DNA of 64,000 bases. Source: Pseudalkalibacillus sp051842935 (GTDB taxonomy: Bacteria > Bacillota > Bacilli > Bacillales > Fictibacillaceae). The DNA is taken from the NCBI RefSeq assembly GCF_051842935.1, contig NZ_JBPXRR010000001.1:682001-746000 (forward strand), in the 5' to 3' direction. The notes beneath the pieces are model-generated. The model saw only the letters and a program-made list of their open reading frames with translations. It did no database searches and had not been told where the DNA came from. Numbering within the stretch: position 1 is the first letter of the stretch; each line of letters starts with the position of its first letter. Shown piece by piece: positions 35,238 to 43,763 of this stretch. Position numbers and translations under genes: made by a program.

Positions 35238-35588
35238 ATGATTCATGCACATGTGTCTTCATGGGCAGTAGCACTGATTCTATTTTTCGTAAGTTACTTT
35301 CTACTTCGTGCAGGAAAAGCGAAAGGACATAAGATTACGAGTATGATTTTAAGATTGTTCTATGTCTTGATCATCATCACTGGTGGTATGATTTTCGTTT
35401 CGTACATGTCAGCTGGTTATACCGCAGTTGCAGTCTTCATCAAAGTCCTCGTAGGTATCTGGGTCATCGGCGGAATGGAAATGGTATTGGCAAAAACGAA
35501 AAAAGGCGCATCAGCGAAAGGGATGTGGATCATGTTCCTCATCTCGTTGGTCCTTGTCCTATACTTAGGATATGGTGTTTTAGGTTAA
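35238..35588 (+). CDS. yisL: UPF0344 membrane protein YisL
   Basis: 116 residues with four membrane helices, beginning MIHAHVSSWAVALILFF and continuing RLFYVLIIITGGMIF and VLVGIWVIGGMEMVL, the pattern of the YisL (DUF1516) family of unknown function. ATG 35238 is placed by GAGGAGG (35224-35230); the open frame upstream has no such site. In B. subtilis yisL also lies near yisK and asnO, as here. Confidence 0.88.
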   Translation: MIHAHVSSWAVALILFFVSYFLLRAGKAKGHKITSMILRLFYVLIIITGGMIFVSYMSAGYTAVAVFIKVLVGIWVIGGMEMVLAKTKKGASAKGMWIMFLISLVLVLYLGYGVLG

Positions 35589-35591
35589 ACA

Positions 35592-35624
35592 AAAAAAGCT
35601 CTCCGCGATGGAGAGCTTTTTTTT
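35592..35624. terminator. Bidirectional terminator after yisL
   Basis: Stem AAGCTCTC / GAGAGCTT with a six-base loop, A-run left and eight Ts right, between converging genes. Confidence 0.85.
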
Positions 35625-35636
35625 GCGCTTGACACA

Positions 35637-36020
35637 TCAGTCCGAGGTCCATTTTTCAGTCAAGATGGTCATGACGGCCTTTTCAATCGTATCTTCCTTT
35701 GGATGGCTTTCATAGTATGTATCGATCTGGGACAGCATTTCATTCGGGTCTGAGATGCCCATGTCACGGGATTCAAGACCCTTGACGAGGGTGAGGACGA
35801 AAGCCATACGCTCTTTATAGGAGAGAGCCTCCCATTCTGAACCGGTCTGGTTCAGGATCGTATCGGGATTCATCTCTTTCGCGTTTGTTCCTGTGGACTC
35901 ATTGATTGCCGCCACTTTCTCTTCATCGACGAAAAAATCGGTCAGCTCCGGGCTGACAGCAAGGGCTGATATACCAAGCAATAATCCTAAGGTAAGAATG
36001 CCGAATAATAAGTTCTTCAT
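35637..36020 (-). CDS. Membrane-anchored or secreted protein, unknown (possibly DUF6241-type)
   Basis: 127 residues from ATG 36020 (MKNLLFGILTLGLLLGISALAV...), which has GGAGAG just upstream; an ATG at 36041 lacks a site. One N-terminal hydrophobic segment could be an uncleaved signal anchor, followed by an acidic extracytoplasmic domain with helices (NPDTILNQTGSEWEALSYKERMAFVLTLVKGL). It may be the counterpart of a small yis-region gene of B. subtilis, but I recognise it only weakly. Confidence 0.65.
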   Translation of the reverse strand: MKNLLFGILTLGLLLGISALAVSPELTDFFVDEEKVAAINESTGTNAKEMNPDTILNQTGSEWEALSYKERMAFVLTLVKGLESRDMGISDPNEMLSQIDTYYESHPKEDTIEKAVMTILTEKWTSD

Positions 36021-36315
36021 CTTCTCTCCAGCCTTTGCCATGAAGTGAGGTGTCCCGTATATCAGTATAACATTTTTACCGAAGGAGGGATTTACGCTAG
36101 TAAAATGAATTCATAGGACAGTACCACGTTAACATGCTGCTAAAATAAAGATTATTAGTTAAAAAGAACTACTAAAGTACATATATATGTAAAATATAGA
36201 GATAAAATAGGAGTTTATACACCCTGTATATACATGTAGAATCAAGGTCGAATTGCCGATAAAAAGAGTAGAGAAATAATTTTAAGAGGTAAGGTATCCG
36301 ATTAAGACGTTAGGA

Positions 36316-39228
36316 ATGATGCGATTAATGAAAACATACACCACGATGTATCGCAATAAAAAACAAATAATAGAATTCATAGAGAAAAACGAACTTTCAA
36401 CTCAAAATCACCTTCTCATCCAAGTGTTTACGAAAGAAGGGAAAGTTCGGATGTCTCGGCTTCATTCCCTATTGTCCATGATTCTACCAAGAGCGGTTAT
36501 CATAGGGGCTACAATTGAAGCCTCATTTAATAGAGAAATCAAACAGAGCGGAACGGTTCTTTCTTTTACCGTATTCGAACGGACACGTATTGAGGGCACA
36601 GCTGTCCGCTTACCGAACCATAAAAATGCGTATGATTGCGGTTTGGAGATCGGTAGAAGGCTTGTTGAGAAGGATACGAAAGCCATCATTCTGTTCGGAA
36701 GCAGTCATACGTTTGACAGCCGGAGTGTCTTGGACGCTTTGGAAATTCAATGCCCAGACGTATTGATCGCTGGAGGGAACGCTGTCCCACTCGGACCAGA
36801 ACAACAAGAGTTTCTCCTTTCAGACGAAGGATTAATAGACGTTGGCATGGTTGCGGTCAGTCTATCGGGTGAAGAGTTGTCGGCATCGTTGCATGCATGT
36901 ACGGAATGGAGCACGGCGGGACGTCCATTCATTGTGACCCAGGTGGATGATCGACGCATTCTCACACTGGATCATAAGCCAGTGACGGAAATCTATGAAA
37001 AATATCTAGGGAAAAAGATGCTCGATAACATCGAAAGTGCCGAATCCTCATTTCCTTTGATGGTCAAGCAAGGACACGTGACGAAGCCCGTCATGATCAA
37101 AGACTTCCACGAGGATGGCTCTATTACGGTGATTGATCCGATTGAAAAAGGGACGACGGTTTACATCGGTTGTGGTGATGCGAGTATCTTCCTGAATACA
37201 TTCAACTTCATATCGGATCGGTTGAAAGGTGTGCCTGTAGAAGGATTGTTCATGTATTCCTGTTTGTCCCGTTTACGGTTTTTCAAAAAAGGGATCGAGC
37301 ATGAAATGAACACGATCAAAAATCTGATTCCGACAACAGGTGCTTTTACCGCGGGAGAGTATTATCAAGAAGAAGGAAAGAATGAAGTCTTATCGTATGC
37401 ATTGACGTTCCTTGCTTTAGCGGAAAGTGAAGCTTACATTGATGAGGATGATTTCAAAAGGGCGACGAATGCGAGCTCTGAAATCAAAGAGATCCTTGCC
37501 CTTTCCCAACTGATTAAAGCATCGACAGAAGATTTGGAAGAACTACATCATAGTTTGAAAGAATCGGAGCAACGGTATAAATCCTTGTTTGAGCATAATC
37601 CGGATATCGTTTATTCAGTAGATCGAAAAGGAACCATCACAAGTGTCAATTCCACAACTGAAAAGATCCTCGGATTCACGACTGATGAAGTGATCGGAAA
37701 GAGCGCCGTGGAATTCCTGCATGAAGAGGATCTGAATCGTGTACACGAATATTTCCGTCTTGCCATGAACAATCAACCGCAACATTTTACGGCTGTGATC
37801 CAGCATAAAAACGGGCAGAATGTCCTGTTTGAAGTCGCCAACATGCCGATTATCGTAAACGATGACGTCGTAGGTATTTATGGGGTTGCGAAGAACCGGA
37901 CGGACCAAATTCTTGCGGAAGAGAAAATTACGCAGCTTGCATACCATGACAGCTTGACTGGACTACCGAACCGGTTGTTTTTCCATGAGCGATTGAAGCA
38001 TGCAATCGACGTGGCGACGCATACGAAGGGACTCGTGGCGGTCATGGTCGTCGATTTGGATGAATTCAAGTTGATCAACGACAGCTTAGGGCATCAAGCG
38101 GGGGACCGCATACTGAAACATGTTGCTAAAAATATGAATGGCATGATCTCAGACGATCAGTTCCTGGCGCGGTTTGCAGCTGATGAATTTCTAGTGCTCG
38201 TCCCGCATGCAGACGATTTGGAGAGCATTACGGCGCTCGCCCACAACTTACTGTCCGTCATCAAAAAGCCTGTGTTTTTAAAAGGGAAGGAATATGTACT
38301 TTCAGGGAGTATCGGAATCAGTCTCTATCCGAATGATGCAGTTGACGACGAGAAATTGTTGAAGCATGCCAATCTGGCCATGCACCGGGCGAAGTTGATC
38401 GGCAGGAACAGTGTCCAATTGTTCACCGACGATATGAACGACCAGATCAATGAGCGGCTGGAATTGGAGAATCATTTACGTAAAGCAGCCCAGTTGGATG
38501 AACTTGAAGTGTATTACCAACCGCAGATTTGTATGAAAACCGGCGAGGTGTTTGCATTCGAAGCGCTCATCCGTTGGAAGCATACGAAACGCGGGATGAT
38601 TCCGCCGAACATCTTCATTCCGATAGCCGAGGAAACAGGGTTGATTAACGAGATCGGGTACTGGGTTTTGGAGGAAGCTTGCTCTCAAACGCGTAAGTGG
38701 CATGACAGTGGAATGGAAGACATATCGATTTGTGTTAATGTGTCCGGCAAGCAGTTCCAACGCGTCGATTTCATTGATGAAGTGAAGACGTGTCTCCAGA
38801 ATACAGGTCTTCAACCGTCCAACCTTCATATCGAGTTGACGGAGAGCATCATGCTCGAGGACGTTGATCATAGCTTGTGGATCATCAACCAACTAAGGGC
38901 ATTAGGAGTCAAGATTTCCGTGGACGATTTTGGGACAGGGTATTCTTCTTTAAGTTATTTACGGGACTTTCCGATCGATATTTTGAAAATCGATCAGTCT
39001 TTCATCCGTAACCTCGAAGAATACAACTCCGATGCCGCGATTGTCCGGGCCATCATTACGATGTGTGAAGGCTTGAATGTGACGGTGTTGGCTGAGGGTG
39101 TTGAAACGAAGGAACAATTGACGACGTTGAAAAAGTTCGGCTGCAACCAGATTCAAGGGTACTATATCAGTAGGCCTGTTGAAGCTGAAGCGATCAAGAG
39201 TCTGAACCGAAAATACAGCATTGTATAA
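36316..39228 (+). CDS. FIST-PAS-GGDEF(degenerate)-EAL signalling protein
   Basis: 970 residues, soluble. FIST_N about 30-215 and FIST_C about 225-370 form a small-ligand sensor; a PAS domain follows at 415-535. The GGDEF-like domain (540-705) has AADEF (621-625) where an active cyclase has GGDEF, so it is probably catalytically dead. The EAL domain (715-960) keeps E749-A-L, NVSGKQF, LTESIM, DDFGTGYSSL, KIDQSF and LAEGVET, so c-di-GMP phosphodiesterase activity is likely. Start is uncertain among ATGs 36316, 36319 and 36328, all near the weak site TTAGGA. The gene is monocistronic with a strong terminator. Confidence 0.9.
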   Translation: MMRLMKTYTTMYRNKKQIIEFIEKNELSTQNHLLIQVFTKEGKVRMSRLHSLLSMILPRAVIIGATIEASFNREIKQSGTVLSFTVFERTRIEGTAVRLPNHKNAYDCGLEIGRRLVEKDTKAIILFGSSHTFDSRSVLDALEIQCPDVLIAGGNAVPLGPEQQEFLLSDEGLIDVGMVAVSLSGEELSASLHACTEWSTAGRPFIVTQVDDRRILTLDHKPVTEIYEKYLGKKMLDNIESAESSFPLMVKQGHVTKPVMIKDFHEDGSITVIDPIEKGTTVYIGCGDASIFLNTFNFISDRLKGVPVEGLFMYSCLSRLRFFKKGIEHEMNTIKNLIPTTGAFTAGEYYQEEGKNEVLSYALTFLALAESEAYIDEDDFKRATNASSEIKEILALSQLIKASTEDLEELHHSLKESEQRYKSLFEHNPDIVYSVDRKGTITSVNSTTEKILGFTTDEVIGKSAVEFLHEEDLNRVHEYFRLAMNNQPQHFTAVIQHKNGQNVLFEVANMPIIVNDDVVGIYGVAKNRTDQILAEEKITQLAYHDSLTGLPNRLFFHERLKHAIDVATHTKGLVAVMVVDLDEFKLINDSLGHQAGDRILKHVAKNMNGMISDDQFLARFAADEFLVLVPHADDLESITALAHNLLSVIKKPVFLKGKEYVLSGSIGISLYPNDAVDDEKLLKHANLAMHRAKLIGRNSVQLFTDDMNDQINERLELENHLRKAAQLDELEVYYQPQICMKTGEVFAFEALIRWKHTKRGMIPPNIFIPIAEETGLINEIGYWVLEEACSQTRKWHDSGMEDISICVNVSGKQFQRVDFIDEVKTCLQNTGLQPSNLHIELTESIMLEDVDHSLWIINQLRALGVKISVDDFGTGYSSLSYLRDFPIDILKIDQSFIRNLEEYNSDAAIVRAIITMCEGLNVTVLAEGVETKEQLTTLKKFGCNQIQGYYISRPVEAEAIKSLNRKYSIV

Positions 39229-39232
39229 GGAG

Positions 39233-39267
39233 AAGGGTGACGGAATGTTCCGTCACCCTTTTTTTCA
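39233..39267. terminator. Terminator between the EAL and mtnU genes
   Basis: Perfect 13-base stem AAGGGTGACGGAA / TTCCGTCACCCTT with a two-base loop and seven Ts. It lies between converging genes; it overlaps the mtnU stop region and may serve both. Confidence 0.85.
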
Positions 39268-40041
39268 ATATAGATCTGTTCTTCGGTCTTCGTAAACTGG
39301 GATGCGGGTGCGGATTTCATCCAGGTGATCGATGGCGATATCCGCAAATAACGTCATTTCTTCTTCTTCCGCTTCGGCAACGATCTCGCCCCACGGATCG
39401 ATGATGATCGAGTGCCCGCCGAATTCATTGTTCGGATCCTTGCCGATTCGATTACACGCAACGACATAACACTGGTTCTCGATTGCACGGGTGATCAACA
39501 GATTGCGCCAATGCTCAGTGCGGGGTTTCGGCCACTCTGCCGGAACGAACAGGACTTTCGCTCCTTCCAGGGCATGTTTCCGGATCCATTCTGGAAACCG
39601 GATGTCATAACAGATGAAGCCTGCAACCGGAATATCGTCAATAGTAAAATGTCCATCTTCATTCCCGGATGTTAAATATTTCTCTTCATTCATAAGACGG
39701 AACAGATGGACTTTGCTGTATTCCTTTACAACCTCTCCTTCACGATCGAAGACGAGCATCGTGTTGTACACTTTGTCGCCTTTTCGGACTGCGACTGAAC
39801 CCGCAATAATATTCACGTGATATGTGGAAGCAAGTGAAGAGATGAATTCAATGGTCCTTTCACCGTCCGGGTCACCAATCTGATCCAGCATCTCCAAGTC
39901 ATATCCTGTGGTCCATAATTCCGGCAGGACGATGACATCGGCTTCGTTGTTGCATGCTTCTCGGATTTGATCCGTTACATGCTCGAAATTGATTTGAGGA
40001 TTTCCAAATTCAATGTTCATTTGAATGACAGCTGCTTTCAT
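39265..40041 (-). CDS. mtnU: Carbon-nitrogen hydrolase (MtnU-like omega-amidase)
   Basis: 258 residues, nitrilase superfamily class with Glu-Lys-Cys triad: Glu in VLPELWTTGYD, Lys in YSKVHLFRLMNE, Cys in VAGFICYDIRFPEWIR. Divergent from the MtnE-like aminotransferase gene, the same pairing as ykrU/ykrV in B. subtilis. There MtnU (omega-amidase) hydrolyses the 2-oxo-acid amide produced when MtnE transaminates the methionine precursor with glutamine. ATG 40041 follows AAGGGGG. The substrate assignment is from family and context. Confidence 0.85.
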   Translation of the reverse strand: MKAAVIQMNIEFGNPQINFEHVTDQIREACNNEADVIVLPELWTTGYDLEMLDQIGDPDGERTIEFISSLASTYHVNIIAGSVAVRKGDKVYNTMLVFDREGEVVKEYSKVHLFRLMNEEKYLTSGNEDGHFTIDDIPVAGFICYDIRFPEWIRKHALEGAKVLFVPAEWPKPRTEHWRNLLITRAIENQCYVVACNRIGKDPNNEFGGHSIIIDPWGEIVAEAEEEEMTLFADIAIDHLDEIRTRIPVYEDRRTDLY

Positions 40042-40154
40042 GAGTAAGCCCCCTTAAAAGTCCTATGATATTACTTGATGTTCTACTTTTTACTCATTAC
40101 ACTTTAACATAAATGATTCGAATTTTCGTGAAATTTCATTTGGAGGTGTAAGGA

Positions 40155-41330
40155 TTGAAGCGGTTTCAATATTCCGATACATTATTACGTTTACCCGAAC
40201 AGTTCTTTGCAAAACTTGTTGATAAGATTCAACCTTATTACGAAGCAGGATATGACATGATCAACTTGGGGCAGGGGAATCCAGATCAACCCGCACCGGA
40301 CCATGTCGTAGAGGCACTACAAAAGGCAAGCGAGAATCCCCTCTATCATAAATATGCACCTTTCCGAGGTTATCCTTTTTTGAAACAAGCGATCGTGGAT
40401 TATTACAAACGAGAGTATGACGTCGATCTCGACCCGGAAAAAGAAGTAGCCGTGTTATTCGGGGCGAAGACAGGCCTTGTAGAGGTCAGCCAATGCCTCT
40501 TGAATCCTGGTGATTTTGCGCTCGTTCCAGACCCGGGGTACCCAGACTATGAATCTGGCATTGCACTTGCCGGGGCGGAGTCTTATAAAATGCCATTGAA
40601 TAGAGAGAACGCGTATCGACCGGTTTATAGCGACATACCAGAAGATGTTCTCCGAAAAGCTAAGCTCATGTTCCTCAACTATCCGAATAACCCGACGGCC
40701 GGAATCGCGACACCAGAATTTTTTACCGAGACAATCGATTTCGCGAATGAACATAACGTCTGTGTGGTCCATGATTTTGCCTACGGAACGATAGGTTTTG
40801 ATGGGAAAAAGCCGCACAGCTTCCTTCAAACGAAAGGAGCGAAAGAAGTCGGTATCGAAGTATACACGCTTTCGAAAACGTTCAACATGGCGGGTTGGCG
40901 CATCGGTTTCGCACTCGGGAACGCCGAGGTGATTGAGGCGATCAATCTTTTGCAGGATCACTATTATTGCAGTATTTATGGAGGGATTCAGGAAGCTGCG
41001 GCAGCCGCGTTGAACGGACCGCAGCAATGTGTAACGGATCTCGTAGCCTTGTATGAGGATCGGCGGGACGCCTTCATTTCGAAGTTGAACGAACACGGCT
41101 GGGAGGTCGAATCCCCAAAAGGGTCCTTTTTCGCATGGATCCCCGTACCAGATGGCTATACGTCGGAATCGTTCACAGAAATGTTGTTGGAAGAAGCACA
41201 TGTCATCGTCGCACCAGGAAACGGTTTCGGTGAAAATGGAGAGGGTTATGTAAGAGTCGGATTGTTATGTGACAAAGAGCGTTTAATTGAAGGGGCAGAA
41301 CGGATGGTAGCGCAAATCGACCTTTCTTAA
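40155..41330 (+). CDS. mtnE: Class I aminotransferase MtnE (methionine salvage)
   Basis: 391 residues, PLP fold type I. Signatures: NLGQGNPDQPAPDHVVEAL, LVPDPGYPDYESG, MFLNYPNNPTAG, HDFAYGTIGF and TLSKTFNMAGWRIGF with Schiff-base Lys241. Wording is very close to B. subtilis MtnE, which converts 4-methylthio-2-oxobutyrate to methionine. It starts with TTG 40155 behind GGAGGTG (40142-40148). It is divergent from mtnU across a 113-base gap too short for an S-box riboswitch; none is seen. asnO begins 72 bases after its stop. Confidence 0.88.
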   Translation: MKRFQYSDTLLRLPEQFFAKLVDKIQPYYEAGYDMINLGQGNPDQPAPDHVVEALQKASENPLYHKYAPFRGYPFLKQAIVDYYKREYDVDLDPEKEVAVLFGAKTGLVEVSQCLLNPGDFALVPDPGYPDYESGIALAGAESYKMPLNRENAYRPVYSDIPEDVLRKAKLMFLNYPNNPTAGIATPEFFTETIDFANEHNVCVVHDFAYGTIGFDGKKPHSFLQTKGAKEVGIEVYTLSKTFNMAGWRIGFALGNAEVIEAINLLQDHYYCSIYGGIQEAAAAALNGPQQCVTDLVALYEDRRDAFISKLNEHGWEVESPKGSFFAWIPVPDGYTSESFTEMLLEEAHVIVAPGNGFGENGEGYVRVGLLCDKERLIEGAERMVAQIDLS

Positions 41331-41402
41331 AAGACGCATATGGTGGGCACATTTCCATCTTCTACGCATAAAGTGACAATAGAGATGGAGGGTGAGGGAA
41401 CC

Positions 41403-43250
41403 ATGTGTGGAATTACGGGCTGGATTGATTTTAAAAACGACCTGACCAATGAAACCGCAACGATCAAGAAGATGGCTTCTACGCTTGGAAAAAGAGGACC
41501 TGACGCCACGACGCATTGGACTGCTCCCCATGCCGCCTTCGGACACGCGCGACTGATCGTCGTCGATCCGGCAGGCGGAGGACAGCCGATGCACAAGACC
41601 TTCAATGATGTTCGTTATTCGATGGTTTACAATGGGGAATTGTACAATACAGAAGATATCCGTAAGGTTCTGCTTTCGAAAGGTCACACGTTCGAGTCAC
41701 ATAGTGACACCGAGGTGTTACTGACGAGTTACATCGAGTGGGGCGAAGCATGTGTCGACCATCTGAACGGCATCTATGCTTTCGCAATTTGGGATGACCG
41801 GGAGAACAAGCTGTTCATGGCGCGGGATCGTCTTGGTGTGAAGCCGCTCTTTTATAAATTGGAGAGTGGGGCATTGCTGTTCGGTTCGGAGCTGAAGTCG
41901 ATCCTCGCCCATCCTTCTGTAAAAGCGGAAGTGGATCGTGAAGGATTGCAGGAAATCTTCGGTTTGGGTCCTTCCCGTACCCCTGGACACGGCGTCTATC
42001 GTGGTATGAACGAATTACGCGCAGCTCACGCCATGCGTTTTGATGTGAACGGCGTGAAAGTCTGGCGCTATTGGGACGTGGAAAGTAAAGAACATAATGA
42101 GTCGCTCAATGACACGGTCGAACATGTGCGGTGGTTGTTGAAGGATGCAGTAGAGAGGCAATTGGTTGCTGATGTACCGGTCTGTACGTTTCTTTCTGGT
42201 GGGGTAGATTCTTCGGCAATCAGTGCGTTCGCTTCCCGCTATTTCCATCAAGAAGGCCGCGGAGCACTCCATACGTACTCGATCGATTATGAGGAAAATG
42301 ATAAATATTTCAAGAAGAGCACATTCCAGCCGAACTCGGATGGCCCTTGGATCAAGATCATGCGCGACTACTTGAAAACGGTCCACCATACGTCTGTCAT
42401 CGACAATGAAAAACTGTTGCATTACTTGAAAGCAGCTGTTCATATGCGCGATTTGCCAGGGATGGCAGACGTAGATTCATCGCTCCTCTGGTTTTGTGAA
42501 GAGATCAAGCAGCAATTCACGGTCGGATTGTCCGGGGAATGTGCAGACGAAATCTTCGGAGGGTATCCATGGTTTTACCGTCCGGAATTGTTGGAGCGAG
42601 AAGCGTTCCCTTGGATGCACTCCGTCGACGAACGGCAGTCGATTTTACGACCGGAATTGGGTGCGAAGCTTCGCTTGAAGGAATATGTCGCAAGTCGTTA
42701 TCAAGCGACCGTTGATGAGACGCCCCGTTTGGATGGTGAGAAACCGGCAGAAGCGCGTCGTCGAGAGATGTTTTACCTGAATATGCATTGGTTCATGGCG
42801 ACGTTGTTGGATCGGAAGGACCGGATGAGTATGGGGGCCAGTCTTGAAGTTCGTGTCCCGTTCGCTGACCACCGGATCGTCGATTATGCGTGGAACATCC
42901 CATGGGAGATGAAGTTCCTAGAAGGTCGCGAGAAGGGAATTTTACGGAAAGCATTGGAAGGTGTGCTACCAGATGAAATTTTATATCGGAAAAAGAGTCC
43001 TTATCCGAAGACGCATCACCCTGAATACACCCGGTTGGTGAAAGAGTGGTTATCATCGATTCTAGAGCGCGATTCGGCACCACTTCTTGAGCTGGTCGAC
43101 CGTAGTAAGGTGGAAGAGATCATTCGTACGGATGGAGAGGCATTCAAAACTCCATGGTTCGGCCAGTTGATGACTGGCCCACAGCTCATCGCACACCTCG
43201 CTCAAATCAACACCTGGCTCGAAGATTACAATGTGAATATCGTAGATTAA
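41403..43250 (+). CDS. asnO: Asparagine synthetase, glutamine-hydrolysing (AsnO type)
   Basis: 615 residues from ATG 41403, so that the mature protein begins MCGITGW with the nucleophilic Cys2 of class II glutamine amidotransferases; the longer open frame upstream would bury that cysteine. The glutaminase domain spans about 2-200 (SMVYNGELYN). The synthetase domain has the ATP pyrophosphatase motif FLSGGVDSSAI, VGLSGECADEIFGGY and MGASLEVRVPFAD. Length and wording fit AsnO (YisO), the sporulation-linked paralogue in B. subtilis, better than AsnB or AsnH. The site is GGAGGGTGAGGG. A strong terminator follows. Confidence 0.92.
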   Translation: MCGITGWIDFKNDLTNETATIKKMASTLGKRGPDATTHWTAPHAAFGHARLIVVDPAGGGQPMHKTFNDVRYSMVYNGELYNTEDIRKVLLSKGHTFESHSDTEVLLTSYIEWGEACVDHLNGIYAFAIWDDRENKLFMARDRLGVKPLFYKLESGALLFGSELKSILAHPSVKAEVDREGLQEIFGLGPSRTPGHGVYRGMNELRAAHAMRFDVNGVKVWRYWDVESKEHNESLNDTVEHVRWLLKDAVERQLVADVPVCTFLSGGVDSSAISAFASRYFHQEGRGALHTYSIDYEENDKYFKKSTFQPNSDGPWIKIMRDYLKTVHHTSVIDNEKLLHYLKAAVHMRDLPGMADVDSSLLWFCEEIKQQFTVGLSGECADEIFGGYPWFYRPELLEREAFPWMHSVDERQSILRPELGAKLRLKEYVASRYQATVDETPRLDGEKPAEARRREMFYLNMHWFMATLLDRKDRMSMGASLEVRVPFADHRIVDYAWNIPWEMKFLEGREKGILRKALEGVLPDEILYRKKSPYPKTHHPEYTRLVKEWLSSILERDSAPLLELVDRSKVEEIIRTDGEAFKTPWFGQLMTGPQLIAHLAQINTWLEDYNVNIVD

Positions 43251-43254
43251 GTTA

Positions 43255-43296
43255 AAGAAGTCGACCTGTTGGAAAGGTCGACTTCTTTTTTTTTTG
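43255..43296 (+). terminator. Terminator after asnO
   Basis: Perfect 13-base stem AAGAAGTCGACCT / AGGTCGACTTCTT with a seven-base loop and ten Ts. Confidence 0.88.
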
Positions 43297-43763
43297 TACA
43301 AAACTAGTCCCATTTATTTACATGTGAGACGAAGGGAGGTGTTAGTTGGTGGTTTAAGTTTTTTTCATTGGGACTATGGGTGAAATTAACGTATTTTGAC
43401 AGCAGATTATCTGAAATTACGACAATAATTTAGAATTCGTCGGACTAATGATACAGCGAACGTTGACAGGATTCTACTATTCACCAACTAATACAAAAGT
43501 AGTAAATAGTACAATCCTTTGGTACTACGGATTATTCTTTCGTATTACATCACTTTCTTCATGAGGAAAGTCCCAAGCAAAATTTATCGACCAAACATTA
43601 CCATTTCTTTATTTTTAGAAAATTCTGTTATTAGTATTAAATTCTTGTAGAAATTCCATTATGATGGTTTCAACATCAAGGGAGTCGTACATATCAAATT
43701 CGACACGGAAGGAGGAAAGTTTTTACGTTTTCATCGTGAAACAAAACTTTTAGGAGGGGAAAT
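43297..43763 (+). other. Long AT-rich leader region of bpr
   Basis: About 465 bases without a credible gene. TTGACA occurs near 43397 and 43465 but neither has a well-placed -10 box. Two Shine-Dalgarno-like sequences appear: AAGGAGG near 43709, followed only by a five-codon frame (GTG AAA CAA AAC TTT TAG), and TAGGAGGGG directly before the bpr start. The length suggests complex regulation, as for other degradative exoenzymes, but no specific operator can be named. Confidence 0.4.

Noticed and set aside
40042..40154. S-box (SAM-I) riboswitch upstream of mtnE
   Set aside because: The 113-base divergent gap is too short and lacks the S-box core sequences and terminator.
40455..41201. 248-residue minus-strand frame
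   Set aside because: Fully antisense to mtnE, which has complete aminotransferase motifs; no ribosome-binding site.
41331..41402. T-box leader for asnO
   Set aside because: Only 72 bases and no T-box sequence.
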